DNA from: Sanguibacter suarezii NBRC 16159
GTDB taxonomy: Bacteria > Actinomycetota > Actinomycetes > Actinomycetales > Cellulomonadaceae
Reading direction: 5' to 3'
DNA: 64,000 nucleotides
Assembly: GCF_001552735.1 (NCBI RefSeq)
Contig: NZ_BCRT01000008.1
Coordinates: 1-64,000 of the forward strand
Shown here: positions 36,974 to 46,541 of the stretch, one piece after another
How the letters are laid out: each line of letters begins with the position of its first letter
Position numbering within the stretch: the first letter of the stretch is position 1
The notes under the pieces: model-generated
The model's input: the letters and a program-made list of their open reading frames with translations, nothing else
Told to the model about the DNA's origin: nothing
The model's database searches: none
Made by a program: the position numbers and the translations under genes

Positions 36974-37237
36974 CGCGGGTGCGCAGAAGCACCCGGGGAG
37001 CGGCTCGAGGTGGATCACCGCACAGCACCACGCACGACACCGCAGGCCCCGCACCACCCACGACCGCACGACATCCCACGACACCGCACGACCACGTCCG
37101 CCGACGACCGTGGCAACAGCGCCCCGGTCACCTGCCCGCGACCCGGTCCCAGGACCCGGCGCGACGTGCGCCCATGTCGCAGGCACGCCGCCTGCGTCGG
37201 AACTCCCCGATCGAGCTTCCACGAGCAGGAGACCTTC

Positions 37238-40200
37238 ATGGATCGCACCACACCACCCGGGGCGCACAGCCCCGGGGCACCACGCGCGGGATCCGCCCGC
37301 GCACATGCGCTGGCTCTGCCGCGCCGCACCCTCATGCGCACGGTCGCCGGCGTCGCCGCCGTCTCGACCGCGCTGACCGGCTTCGCCGCCGTCCCCGCCC
37401 TCGCCGACGACGCAGACCCCGCGCCCCTCACCCGGGTCTTCGACTTCGGCACCGCGACCAGCCCGGTCGCCTCCGGCGCCGACCGGGTGCACGAGACCCT
37501 CACCTACACACCCGACCGCGGCTTCGGCGTCGTGCCGGCCGACGGCGTGACGCTCGCCTCCCGCGACCGCGGGGCCGCCCAGAGCGACGCCGACCGTGAC
37601 TTTGTCATCGGCACCGCGTGGTCCTTCCTCGTCGACGTCCCCAACGGCACCTACGACGTGACCGTGACCTCGGGCGACACCCTCGCCGGCACGAGCACCA
37701 CCAAGACCAGCGTGTCCATCGAGGGCGCGGCGGCCGGGACGCTCCAGGCCCGGCAGGCCGTGGTCAGCGAGACCTGGCGCGCCGTGGTCTCCGACGGCCA
37801 GGTCGAGGTGTCCTTCACCGGGGCAGGGGTCGGGGCGTACGTGAACTCCGTGACCCTCACCCCGGTGGCCACCGACCCGGGCACCGAGCCGACCACCGAC
37901 CCGGGCACCGAGCCCACCACCGAACCGACCACCGAGCCCACGACCGAGCCGACCACCGAGCCCACCACGGACCCGGGCGACCCGGCGGACCCGCTCGACC
38001 CCGCGCTCAAGGCCCCGGCCTGGGGGCGCATGGCCCAGGTCACCTCCGAGGCCGTCACCGTGCGCTGGGATCAGGTGGCCGGCGCGACCGGCTACGTGCT
38101 CAGCCGCTCGGACGCCCCGGACGGGACCTTCACCGAGGTCGGCCGCACGGGCGAGCGGATCTTCACGCTCGAGGACACGGCAGCCGACACCTCCGTGGTG
38201 AGCTTCTACCGTGTCGCCGCGACCACCTCGGCGGGCCGGTCCCCGCACTCGGCCGTCACCGCCAGCCCGATCGTCACCCCCGCGCCCCTGCCCGAGGACG
38301 GCGTGCTGCGCCTCGACTTCGGCTCGGGCGCAGTGGCCCCCGGCTACACCGCCCTGGGCCCGGACGCCGCCTACACGAGCGAGACCCGGATCGGCTTCGT
38401 CGAGCCGGGCAAGGTCACCTCGACCGACCGCGGCACGAGCGACCCGGTGCGCACGGACTTCGTGACCGTGGGGGACACCGAGCTCGTCGTGGACCTGCCT
38501 GACGGCGACTACACCGTCTCACTCGTCGCCGGCGACCCTGCCGGTCCCACGACCATCGCCGTCACCGCCGAGACGATGGCCAAGGTCCAGTCCACGACCA
38601 AGGTCGCCGGGGAGCACCTCGAGATGTCCTTCGACGTGGCCCTCGTGGACGGTCAGCTCAACCTCGAGATGGCAGGCGACGCCGCCAACCTCAACGCCCT
38701 GACCATCACCAAGAAGGCCGATCGCACCGCGGCCGCCACCCCGACGGCGTACATTACCGGTGACTCCACGGTCCAGACCTACACCCCCGAGTACGCGCCC
38801 CAGGCCGGCTGGGGCCAGATGATCGACCGCTTCTTCACCGACAGCGTCGCCTTCAAGAACCACGCCATCGGTGGCCGCTCGACCAAGAACTTCATCTCCC
38901 AGGGCCGCCTCGACGAGGTGCTGCGCCAGATCAAGCCGGGGGACTACCTCTTCGTCCAGTTCGGGCACAACGACAACTCCTACGGGGTCGACGACCGCTA
39001 CGCCGGCCCGGCCGACTACGAGAACTACCTGCGGACCTTCGTCGACGGCGCGATCCAGCGCGGGGCGACCCCGGTCGTCGTCACGCCGGTCTCGCGTCGA
39101 AGCGTCGATGCCGCGGGCACGTTCACCGTCTCCTTCCCGGAGTACGTGGCCGCCGCGACGGCCCTCGCGACCGAGAAGGGCGTGCCGCTGGTGGACCTGT
39201 CCCGGTCCAGCCGGGAGTACCTCGACACGATCGGCTTCGAGGCCGCCAAGTCGGTGTTCCTGCACGTCCCGGCGGGTGTCTACCCAGGCCGCCCGGCCGG
39301 CACCGCCGACGACACCCACTTCCAGGAGTACGGCGCCATCCAGCTGGCTCGCCTCATCGCGGCGGAGGTCCAGGGCCTGGGCATCCCGCTGTCCGGCCTC
39401 GTCGACGAGGTCGACCTGCCCGACGCCGTCCCGGCTGCCCCCGTCTCGGTGGTCGCCGGCGACGTCTCCAACGCCGGCGCCCTCATCAAGTGGGCCGCCG
39501 TCGAGGGTGCGGACATCTACAAGGTGTTCCGCAAGGACGCCACCGCGACCGACGACGCCTACGCCCTCGTGGGGACGTCCACCCTCGCCCAGCTCGCCGT
39601 CGGTGGCCTGGCCGAGGGCGCGTCCTACGACCTCCGCGTCGTGGCGGTCAACGGACGCGGGGACTCCGCGCCCTCCGCGCCCGTGCGGGTCACCACGACC
39701 AACGCGCTGTACAAGTTCGACATGCAGCTCGCCGGCAACCCGCTCATGCCCGGGTACACCGAGGTGAACGAGAAGTCCAGGTACACCAAGGCGATCGGCT
39801 ACGGCTTCCTCGACATCACCGGCCTGACCGGACGCGACCGCGGCGCCGGCTACACGCCGCCGCCGAACGCCCTGCAGCGAGACTTCCTGCTGCCCAGCCC
39901 CACCCAGGTCTTCGCCCTCGACGTGCCCAACGGCACGTACGCGGTCAAGACCTACAACGGTGACTGGATCGGCTCGAGCCGCACGAACATCACCCTCGAG
40001 GGCAAGGACTACGGCGCCTCCAACGCCGGGACCGCATCGGTCTCGGAGAAGATGAGCTCCCCGGTGCTGGTCACCGACGGCCAGCTCAACCTGGCCATCT
40101 CCGGCACCGGCGCCCGGCTCAACGGCGTCGAGGTCACCCCGCTGCTGCTGGCTCCCGGCCAGCTCGCCCTCGACGACCTGACCATCACCGGCCAGGAGGT

Positions 40201-43141
40201 CGCGGTCGCGCTGTCCTGGCAGGGGGTCGACGCCGCCAGCTCCTACCGGGTCTACCGCAAGGCCGCCACGGCCGACGCCCCGGTGCTCGTCGCCGAGCAG
40301 GACGGGACCTCCCTCGTGGACTCGGGGGCCGCCGTCGGGCAGGCCTACACGTACACGGTGACCGCGGTGGACGCCACGGGCATGGAGTCCGTCGCGTCCA
40401 ACCCGCTCGAGGTGACCACGATCGATCCGGACGTCGCGGTGCTCGCTGCGCCCACCGGGCTCACCCTGGGCGAGGTCGGCAAGAACGACGTCACCTTCTC
40501 CTGGGAGGCCGACGACGGCGCGCTGTTCTACTCCGTCTACCGGGCCACGACCGCGGGCGGGCCGGCGACCTTTGTCGCCAGCACCCCGTCGGCCACCTTC
40601 ACCGACACCACGGTGCTGACGACCGTGCCGTACTTCTACGAGGTCACCGCCGTCAACGCCGGTGGTGAGTCGGCTCGCTCGGCCCGCCTGGAGTCCACCG
40701 CGGACACCACGCTGGTCCGGGCGATGGAGTACCTCGACCGGGCACCGGTCGCCGTCTCCACCGACGCCGGGGTGTACCTCGGCTGGCGGATGCTCGGCCT
40801 GGACCCCGAGGGCATCGCCTTCGACATCTTCCGGGACGGCACCAAGATCACCGAGACCCCGGTCACCGGGTCGACGAACTACGTCGACGCGGACGGCACC
40901 ACGGACTCCGTCTACACCGTCCACCCCGTCGACGCCGGGACGCAGTCCGCGGCGACGGCGGAGTTCGGTGTGTGGTCGGGCGGGTCACTGGACATCCCGC
41001 TCGACAAGCCGGCCGACGCCTACACCAAGGACGGTCAGCCCTACAGCTACTACGCGGGCGACACCTCGGTGGCCGACCTCGACGGCGACGGGCAGTACGA
41101 GTACGTCGTCATGTGGTCTCCGAGCAACAGCAAGGACAACTCCCAGTCCGGCTACACCGGGACCGTCTACCTCGACGCCTACACGCTGGAGGGCACCAAG
41201 CTCTGGCGCATCGACATGGGCCACAACATCCGGGCCGGTGCGCACTACACGCAGATGATGGTCTACGACTTCAACTCCGACGGCCGGGCCGAGGTCATCG
41301 TCAAGACCGCCGACGGCACCGTGGACGGCGTGGGCACCGTGATCGGTGACGCATCCGCCGACTACCGCAACTCCGGTGGCTACGTGCTCACCGGACCGGA
41401 GTTCCTCACCGTCTTCGACGGCCTCACCGGCGCGGCGATCGACACGATCGACTACACCCCGCCGCGCGGGGACGTCGGGGCGTGGGGGGACACCTACGGT
41501 AACCGGGTGGACCGCTTCCTCGCCGGGGTGGCCTACCTCGACGGGGAGCACCCGAGCGCGATCTTCAGCCGCGGGTACTACACCCGCACCGTGCTGGCCG
41601 CCTACGACTTCGACGGGACGAGCCTGCACCAGCGCTGGGTCTTCGACTCCGACGACGCCGGTGACCAGTGGGCGCACCAGGGCAACCACAACCTCTCCGT
41701 GGCCGACGTGGACGGTGATCAGAAGGACGAGATCGTCTTCGGCTCGATGACCATCGACGACGACGGCACCGGCCTCTACTCCACCGAGCTCGGGCACGGC
41801 GACGCCATGCACCTGTCCGACCTCATCCCGGACCGTCCGGGCCTGGAGGTCTTCGCGGTCCACGAGAGCATCGGGGACTCCGGAGGACGCGCGGCGACCA
41901 TGCGCGACGCGGCGACCGGGGAGATCATCTGGGACATCCCCGGGACCCGTGACACCGGTCGCGGAGCCGCCGGCGACATCGACCCCCGGCACCCGGGCGC
42001 CGAAGCCTGGGCCATCGGCGGGGACTACGCGTGGAACTCCTCCACCGGGTCGCTGCGGAACTCCTCCGGGGAGCAGATCAGCACGGCCATCCCGGCAGCG
42101 AACTTCCTCACGTGGTGGGACGGAGACCTCCTGCGGGAGATCACCGACCACGACTTCGACGCCGTGACCCGCGTGGGCGTGCCCTCGGTGTCCAAGTGGG
42201 ACTGGGACGCCAGCGCCTCCGTCCGCCTGGAGACCTTCACCGGCACCCGGACGAACAACGACACGAAGGGCAACCCTGCGATCCAGGCGGACCTCTTCGG
42301 CGACTGGCGCGAGGAGCTCGTCTACCGCACGGACGACTCGACCGCCCTGCGGATCTTCACCACGACCGACGTCACCGAGCACAAGCTCCGCACCCTCATG
42401 CACGACCCGGTCTACCGCCTGGGCGTGGCATGGCAGAACGTCTCCTACAACCAGCCCCCGCACACGAGCTACTTCCTCGGCGAGGGCATGACGACGCCGC
42501 CGGCTCCGTCGATCAGCTACGTCAACGTCCCCGTCGCCCCACCCACCGGCCCCCTGCCGGCCCGGGGCACGCTGAGCGACGACAACGGCTGGGACACGGG
42601 CCTGCTCGACGGCGACTACACGGTCACCATGAACCTGTGGTGGGGCCAGAACGCGACGAGCTTCACGCTCTTCGAGGACGGCCGGGCCGTGGCGACGGTG
42701 CCCCTGACCGACGCCACCCCGTCGGCTCAGAAGGCCTCCGTCCCGATCACCGGGAAGGCGAACGGCACCTACGTCTACACCTGTGAGCTGAGCACGGCCG
42801 GTGGCACGGTCGGAGGCCCGCAGGGCTCTTGCGGCGAGCACACCGTCGTGGTGCGCGACGCCAGCCCGGCGACCGGGACCCTGTCCCACGACAACTGGGA
42901 CGGGGACGGCAGCTACACCGTGTCGATGAACATGTGGTGGGGCTCGAACGCAGCCACCTACCGCCTGTACGAGAACGGCGCGCTGCTGGACACCCAGACG
43001 CTGGCCGCCTCCACCCCGGCCGCCCAGAAGGCAGCCACCCAGGTGACCGGGCGGGCACCGGGCGTCTACGAGTACCGCGCCGAGCTCGAGAACGCCGCGG
43101 GCATCACCCAGACCCGGACCCTCCTGGTGACGGTCCGGTAG
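37238..43141 (+). CDS. Secreted multimodular rhamnogalacturonan acetylesterase - rhamnogalacturonan lyase
   Basis: 1967 residues, exported. Order by approximate residue: signal peptide (1-60, LPRRTLMRTVAGVAAV and cleavage near ALADD); malectin-like/GBD-type beta domain (65-210); Thr/Glu/Pro linker (211-251); FN3 (254-344); second beta domain (354-494); SGNH rhamnogalacturonan acetylesterase, CE12-like (504-720; GDST with Ser 510, FGHND, DDTH with His 694); FN3 (731-820); third beta domain (823-967); two FN3 (971-1154); PL11 rhamnogalacturonan lyase (1161-1757; SVADLDGDGQYEYVV, QGNHNLSVADVDGD); two C-terminal beta modules (GDYTVTMNLWWGQN, GSYTVSMNMWWGSN). It would deacetylate and cleave rhamnogalacturonan I. 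ATG 37238 has AGGAG six bases upstream. A promoter, operator and terminator frame it. Confidence 0.93.
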   Translation: MDRTTPPGAHSPGAPRAGSARAHALALPRRTLMRTVAGVAAVSTALTGFAAVPALADDADPAPLTRVFDFGTATSPVASGADRVHETLTYTPDRGFGVVPADGVTLASRDRGAAQSDADRDFVIGTAWSFLVDVPNGTYDVTVTSGDTLAGTSTTKTSVSIEGAAAGTLQARQAVVSETWRAVVSDGQVEVSFTGAGVGAYVNSVTLTPVATDPGTEPTTDPGTEPTTEPTTEPTTEPTTEPTTDPGDPADPLDPALKAPAWGRMAQVTSEAVTVRWDQVAGATGYVLSRSDAPDGTFTEVGRTGERIFTLEDTAADTSVVSFYRVAATTSAGRSPHSAVTASPIVTPAPLPEDGVLRLDFGSGAVAPGYTALGPDAAYTSETRIGFVEPGKVTSTDRGTSDPVRTDFVTVGDTELVVDLPDGDYTVSLVAGDPAGPTTIAVTAETMAKVQSTTKVAGEHLEMSFDVALVDGQLNLEMAGDAANLNALTITKKADRTAAATPTAYITGDSTVQTYTPEYAPQAGWGQMIDRFFTDSVAFKNHAIGGRSTKNFISQGRLDEVLRQIKPGDYLFVQFGHNDNSYGVDDRYAGPADYENYLRTFVDGAIQRGATPVVVTPVSRRSVDAAGTFTVSFPEYVAAATALATEKGVPLVDLSRSSREYLDTIGFEAAKSVFLHVPAGVYPGRPAGTADDTHFQEYGAIQLARLIAAEVQGLGIPLSGLVDEVDLPDAVPAAPVSVVAGDVSNAGALIKWAAVEGADIYKVFRKDATATDDAYALVGTSTLAQLAVGGLAEGASYDLRVVAVNGRGDSAPSAPVRVTTTNALYKFDMQLAGNPLMPGYTEVNEKSRYTKAIGYGFLDITGLTGRDRGAGYTPPPNALQRDFLLPSPTQVFALDVPNGTYAVKTYNGDWIGSSRTNITLEGKDYGASNAGTASVSEKMSSPVLVTDGQLNLAISGTGARLNGVEVTPLLLAPGQLALDDLTITGQEVAVALSWQGVDAASSYRVYRKAATADAPVLVAEQDGTSLVDSGAAVGQAYTYTVTAVDATGMESVASNPLEVTTIDPDVAVLAAPTGLTLGEVGKNDVTFSWEADDGALFYSVYRATTAGGPATFVASTPSATFTDTTVLTTVPYFYEVTAVNAGGESARSARLESTADTTLVRAMEYLDRAPVAVSTDAGVYLGWRMLGLDPEGIAFDIFRDGTKITETPVTGSTNYVDADGTTDSVYTVHPVDAGTQSAATAEFGVWSGGSLDIPLDKPADAYTKDGQPYSYYAGDTSVADLDGDGQYEYVVMWSPSNSKDNSQSGYTGTVYLDAYTLEGTKLWRIDMGHNIRAGAHYTQMMVYDFNSDGRAEVIVKTADGTVDGVGTVIGDASADYRNSGGYVLTGPEFLTVFDGLTGAAIDTIDYTPPRGDVGAWGDTYGNRVDRFLAGVAYLDGEHPSAIFSRGYYTRTVLAAYDFDGTSLHQRWVFDSDDAGDQWAHQGNHNLSVADVDGDQKDEIVFGSMTIDDDGTGLYSTELGHGDAMHLSDLIPDRPGLEVFAVHESIGDSGGRAATMRDAATGEIIWDIPGTRDTGRGAAGDIDPRHPGAEAWAIGGDYAWNSSTGSLRNSSGEQISTAIPAANFLTWWDGDLLREITDHDFDAVTRVGVPSVSKWDWDASASVRLETFTGTRTNNDTKGNPAIQADLFGDWREELVYRTDDSTALRIFTTTDVTEHKLRTLMHDPVYRLGVAWQNVSYNQPPHTSYFLGEGMTTPPAPSISYVNVPVAPPTGPLPARGTLSDDNGWDTGLLDGDYTVTMNLWWGQNATSFTLFEDGRAVATVPLTDATPSAQKASVPITGKANGTYVYTCELSTAGGTVGGPQGSCGEHTVVVRDASPATGTLSHDNWDGDGSYTVSMNMWWGSNAATYRLYENGALLDTQTLAASTPAAQKAATQVTGRAPGVYEYRAELENAAGITQTRTLLVTVR

Positions 43142-43148
43142 CCCTGCC

Positions 43149-43190
43149 CGTGGGGTCCGTGGACGGCAGCAACCGTCCGCGGGCCCCACG
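43149..43190 (+). terminator. Terminator hairpin after the esterase-lyase gene
   Basis: 18-bp arms 43149-43166 and 43173-43190 with a CAGCAA loop; two G-T wobble positions, otherwise paired. It lies eight bases after the stop codon. Confidence 0.85.
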
Positions 43191-43249
43191 GCCCTGTCCG
43201 CCGGGTGCACGCCCGTCCCCGACCACCGCTCCGACGTGCAGACACGCCC

Positions 43250-44257
43250 ATGACCTGCCACTGTGAGCAGATGAGCGTCAATCTGAGCCCGCTCGGCCTG
43301 GGGGCCGCGCAGCTGGGCAACCTGTACCGCGTCACGACGGAGGACGAGGCCGCCGGCGCCGTCCGGGCGGCCTGGGACGGTGGCATCCGGTACTTCGACA
43401 CCGCCCCGCACTACGGGCTCGGTCTGTCCGAGCGGCGCCTGGGTGCCCTCCTCGCCCAGTACCCGCGTGAGGAGTACGTCGTCTCGACCAAGGTCGGCCG
43501 GCTGCTCGCGGACTCTCCGGAGACGGCCGACGAGCAGGACGAGGACTTCGTGGTCCCGGCTACCCACCGCCGCGTCTGGGACTTCAGCCGTGACGGCGTG
43601 CGCCGCAGCATCGAGGAGTCTCTGGCCCGCCTCGGCCTGGACCACATCGACGTGGCCTACCTGCACGATCCCGACGAGCACTGGTACGAGGCCTCCTCGC
43701 AGGCCGTCCCGGCGCTGGTCGAGCTGCGCGAGGAAGGCGTCGTGCGCGCCGTCGGCGTCGGCATGAACCAGACGCCGATGCTCACCCGCTTCGTCCGCGA
43801 GACCGACATCGACCTCGTCATGTGCGCCGGGCGGTACACCCTGCTCGAGCAGGGCGCCCTCGCCGACCTCATGCCGGCCGCCGTGGAGCGCAACGTCGGC
43901 GTGGTCATCGCCGGAGTGTTCAACTCCGGGCTGCTGGCTCGTCCCCGTCCTCCCGAGGACGCCCACTACGACTACGCCCCGGCCCCCGCCGAGCTGCTCG
44001 CCAAGACCAACCAGATCGCCGACATCTGCGAACGCCACGGCGTCACCCTGCCCGACGTCGCCCTGGCCTTCGTCCGGGCGCACCCGGCGGTGGTGTCCAC
44101 GGTGGTCGGTGCGCGCGGCGCGGAGCAGGTCGAGTCCGTCCTGGCGCACTCGCGCACGCCGGTGCCCGTCGAGGTGTGGGAGGAGCTGCGCAGCGCGTGG
44201 CTCATCGACCCGATGGCGCCGGTCCCGCAGACGATGCTGCCTGACATCCAGCTCTAG
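43250..44257 (+). CDS. Aldo/keto reductase (L-fucose/D-threo-aldose dehydrogenase type)
   Basis: About 335 residues, TIM-barrel aldo/keto reductase. LGLGAAQLGNLYRV, RYFDTAPHYGLGLSERRLG (catalytic Asp and Tyr) and KVGRLL (catalytic Lys) fit the D-threo-aldose 1-dehydrogenase group, which oxidises L-fucose and similar sugars to lactones. The start is uncertain: ATG 43250 or ATG 43271; neither has a strong ribosome site and the longer frame from 43205 is less likely. It follows the esterase-lyase terminator and converges on the chitinase, so it probably has its own promoter. A role in fucose or rhamnose oxidation is inferred from context. Confidence 0.83.
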   Translation: MTCHCEQMSVNLSPLGLGAAQLGNLYRVTTEDEAAGAVRAAWDGGIRYFDTAPHYGLGLSERRLGALLAQYPREEYVVSTKVGRLLADSPETADEQDEDFVVPATHRRVWDFSRDGVRRSIEESLARLGLDHIDVAYLHDPDEHWYEASSQAVPALVELREEGVVRAVGVGMNQTPMLTRFVRETDIDLVMCAGRYTLLEQGALADLMPAAVERNVGVVIAGVFNSGLLARPRPPEDAHYDYAPAPAELLAKTNQIADICERHGVTLPDVALAFVRAHPAVVSTVVGARGAEQVESVLAHSRTPVPVEVWEELRSAWLIDPMAPVPQTMLPDIQL

Positions 44258-44267
44258 CCGGTCACGA

Positions 44268-44305
44268 CAGACGCCCGCCAGGACCGGAGTCCTGACGGGC
44301 GTCTG
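44268..44305. terminator. Bidirectional terminator between convergent genes
   Basis: 17-bp arms 44268-44284 and 44289-44305, one mismatch, CGGA loop. Located between the aldo/keto reductase and chitinase stop codons and usable in both directions. Confidence 0.88.
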
Positions 44306-44320
44306 GTGTGTCGGATCCGG

Positions 44321-46288
44321 TTACTTCTTCAGACCTGACTGGATGGCGGTGATGAGCTCACCGTTGCTGGTGTCACCGGACAGCTCCCAGAAGAAGGCGC
44401 CGCCCAGCTTCTGCTGCTTGGCGTAGGCCATCTTCGTGGTGATGGTGGCGGGGGTGTCATAGCTCCACCAGTTCCCGTTGCAGAAGGCGTAGGCCGTGCC
44501 ACCGACGGTTCCGGTGGGCGGGCAGGTGACCTTGAGCTCCTTGTAGTCCTCGATGCCGGCCTCGTACTTGCCTGCCGCGGGACCGGTGGCCGAGCCACCC
44601 GGGGCTGACTGGGTGACCCCGGTCCACCCTCGGCCGTAGAAGCCGATGCCGAGCAGCAGCTTGTTCGAGGGGATCCCCATGCCCGTGAGCTTGGTGATCG
44701 TCGTGGCGGAGTCGAAGCCAGCCTTCGGCATCCCCGCGTACGAGGTCAGGGGCGAGTGCGGCGCCGTCGGGCCGTTCTTCTCCCATGCTCCGAAGTAGTC
44801 ATAGGTCATCGGCATGATCCAGTCGGCGTACTGCGCGCCTCCGGCGTAGTCCGCCGCGTCGATCTTGCCGCCCGCGGTCGCGTCGGCACCGATCGCCGAG
44901 GTGACCAGATCCGTGCCGAACTCTGTGCGCAGCGCGGACATGACGTTCTTGTAGGAGGAGAAACCGCTCGTGTCGCAGGTCAGACCGCAGGCGTTGGGGT
45001 ACTCCCAGTCGACGTCGATGCCGTCGAAGACATCAGCCCAGCGCGGATCCTCGACGAGGTTCCGGCAGGACTTGGCGAAGGCCGTCGGGTTGGCCGCCGC
45101 CTGGGTGAACCCACCGGACCAGGTCCAGCCGCCGAAGGACCAGATCACCTTGAGGTCAGGGTGGAGCGCCTTGAGCTTGCGCAGCTGGTTGAAGTTCCCG
45201 GCGAGCGGGGAGTCCCACGCGTCGGCCACACCGTCGACGCTCTGGGCCGCGGTGTAGGTCTTCTCGTAGTCGGCGTAGGCGTCACCGATGGTGCACTGAC
45301 CGTTCTTGACGTTGCCGAAGGCGTAGAGGATGTGCGTGAGCTTGTCGGCTGAGCCGGACGTCTCGATGTCCTTGACGTGGTAGTTGCGACCGTAGACGCC
45401 CCAGTTGGTGAAGTAGCCCACGACGCGGGCGTTGGGGTCACCCGGGGTGGTGACCGGCGGCGTGGTGGGCGGGGTCACCGGGGGCGTGGTGGGAGGAGTG
45501 GTCGGCGGGGTGGTGGGGGGAGTGGTGGGAGGGGTGACCGGGGCGCAGGTCCCCAGGTCGGTCCACGGTCCCCAGGCGCTCGCGCCGGGCTTCTCGTTCT
45601 GGGTCCACCACTTGGCCTTCCAGGTGTGGCCCTCGGAGGTGACCTCCTTGCCGCTGGTGTAGGCGGTCCCGGCAACCCAGGCCGGCGCGACGCAGGTGCC
45701 CGGCTGGGGGTTGGTGGGGGTGGTCGGCCCGGGAGTCGGCTCCGGGGTCGGCTCAGGGGTGGGCTGCACCGTCCCGTTGGTGACGTTGATGTCGACGCAG
45801 GAGTAGAACGCCATCGCGGTGTTGGAGACGTTCCAGCGCGCGAGGATCGTGTGCTTGCCGTTGGGGAGGTTGGTCAGGGAGTGCGAGATGGTGCTCGACG
45901 GCTGCGCGCCGCCCTGGTCGAAGGTCTTGTAGAGCTTCCCGTCGAGGAAGTACTCCCACAGGCTCGTGTTGTGCGCGGCGGTGAGCTTCCACTTGAGCTC
46001 GATGCTCGAGCCCACGTTCGTGACGGGCCAGGGCTTGGACGCGTCGTCGAGGATCGAGAAGGCGGCGTTGCCTCCGCTGCACTGCAGCGATCCCTTGGGC
46101 GCCTCGACGCTCTGCGGCTCGTACTTGACCTGACCACAGTCGAAGGACGTCGCGCCGGTGGCGCAGTTGTCCTGACGGCTGGCTGGGGACGTGACCCAGC
46201 CATGGGCCTCCGCGCTCGGGGCGGAAGCGATCGGGATGATCGCTGCCGATCCGAGGACGACGGCGAGAAGTGCTGCACGAAGCTTCAT
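44321..46288 (-). CDS. Trimodular secreted chitinase: AA10 LPMO - CBM5/12 - GH18
   Basis: 655 residues. Signal peptide (1-28, cleavage at AEA/HGW) exposes His29, the first ligand of the copper histidine brace; the second is His106 (AAHNTSLWEYF), and FYSCVDI gives the axial Phe (161). AA10 spans 29-172. A Pro/Thr linker, a CBM5/12 chitin-binding domain (199-248, WVAGTAYTSGKEV and WTDLGTC), a TPP-rich linker and the GH18 domain (285-655) follow. GH18 has FDGIDVDWEYP with catalytic Glu429, complete DxxDxDxE. Oxidative cleavage and hydrolysis of chitin are combined in one protein. The architecture and the LPMO sequence closely resemble Jonesia denitrificans Jden_1381 as I recall it. AGGA precedes ATG 46288. 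Confidence 0.95.
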   Translation of the reverse strand: MKLRAALLAVVLGSAAIIPIASAPSAEAHGWVTSPASRQDNCATGATSFDCGQVKYEPQSVEAPKGSLQCSGGNAAFSILDDASKPWPVTNVGSSIELKWKLTAAHNTSLWEYFLDGKLYKTFDQGGAQPSSTISHSLTNLPNGKHTILARWNVSNTAMAFYSCVDINVTNGTVQPTPEPTPEPTPGPTTPTNPQPGTCVAPAWVAGTAYTSGKEVTSEGHTWKAKWWTQNEKPGASAWGPWTDLGTCAPVTPPTTPPTTPPTTPPTTPPVTPPTTPPVTTPGDPNARVVGYFTNWGVYGRNYHVKDIETSGSADKLTHILYAFGNVKNGQCTIGDAYADYEKTYTAAQSVDGVADAWDSPLAGNFNQLRKLKALHPDLKVIWSFGGWTWSGGFTQAAANPTAFAKSCRNLVEDPRWADVFDGIDVDWEYPNACGLTCDTSGFSSYKNVMSALRTEFGTDLVTSAIGADATAGGKIDAADYAGGAQYADWIMPMTYDYFGAWEKNGPTAPHSPLTSYAGMPKAGFDSATTITKLTGMGIPSNKLLLGIGFYGRGWTGVTQSAPGGSATGPAAGKYEAGIEDYKELKVTCPPTGTVGGTAYAFCNGNWWSYDTPATITTKMAYAKQQKLGGAFFWELSGDTSNGELITAIQSGLKK

Positions 46289-46541
46289 CGGGATCCTCAC
46301 TTTAGGTCGGACATGACGTGCATGGCGTGGGCGTCGCCCGCGCCGACAGGGGAGGCAGGGAAGGTGCTCCGTCAGGACTGCCGCGCAACGTTGCGCGTCG
46401 TCGCTGTGCCCACGCTCTGTACTCAAGGTGTCCGTGATCGGGACGGACTCACCGTATGTTTTTCACCCGGGCGAAACATCAGGTGTTCCCACACGTTTGA
46501 TAACGGCTCGGCGTGCGGGCTACGTGGAACTACGTACAGCG

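Noticed and set aside
40985-44149. Minus-strand open frame of 1054 codons opposite the esterase-lyase and aldo/keto reductase
   Set aside because: It spans two real genes and their terminator, with repetitive Val/Gly/Asp composition and no motif.
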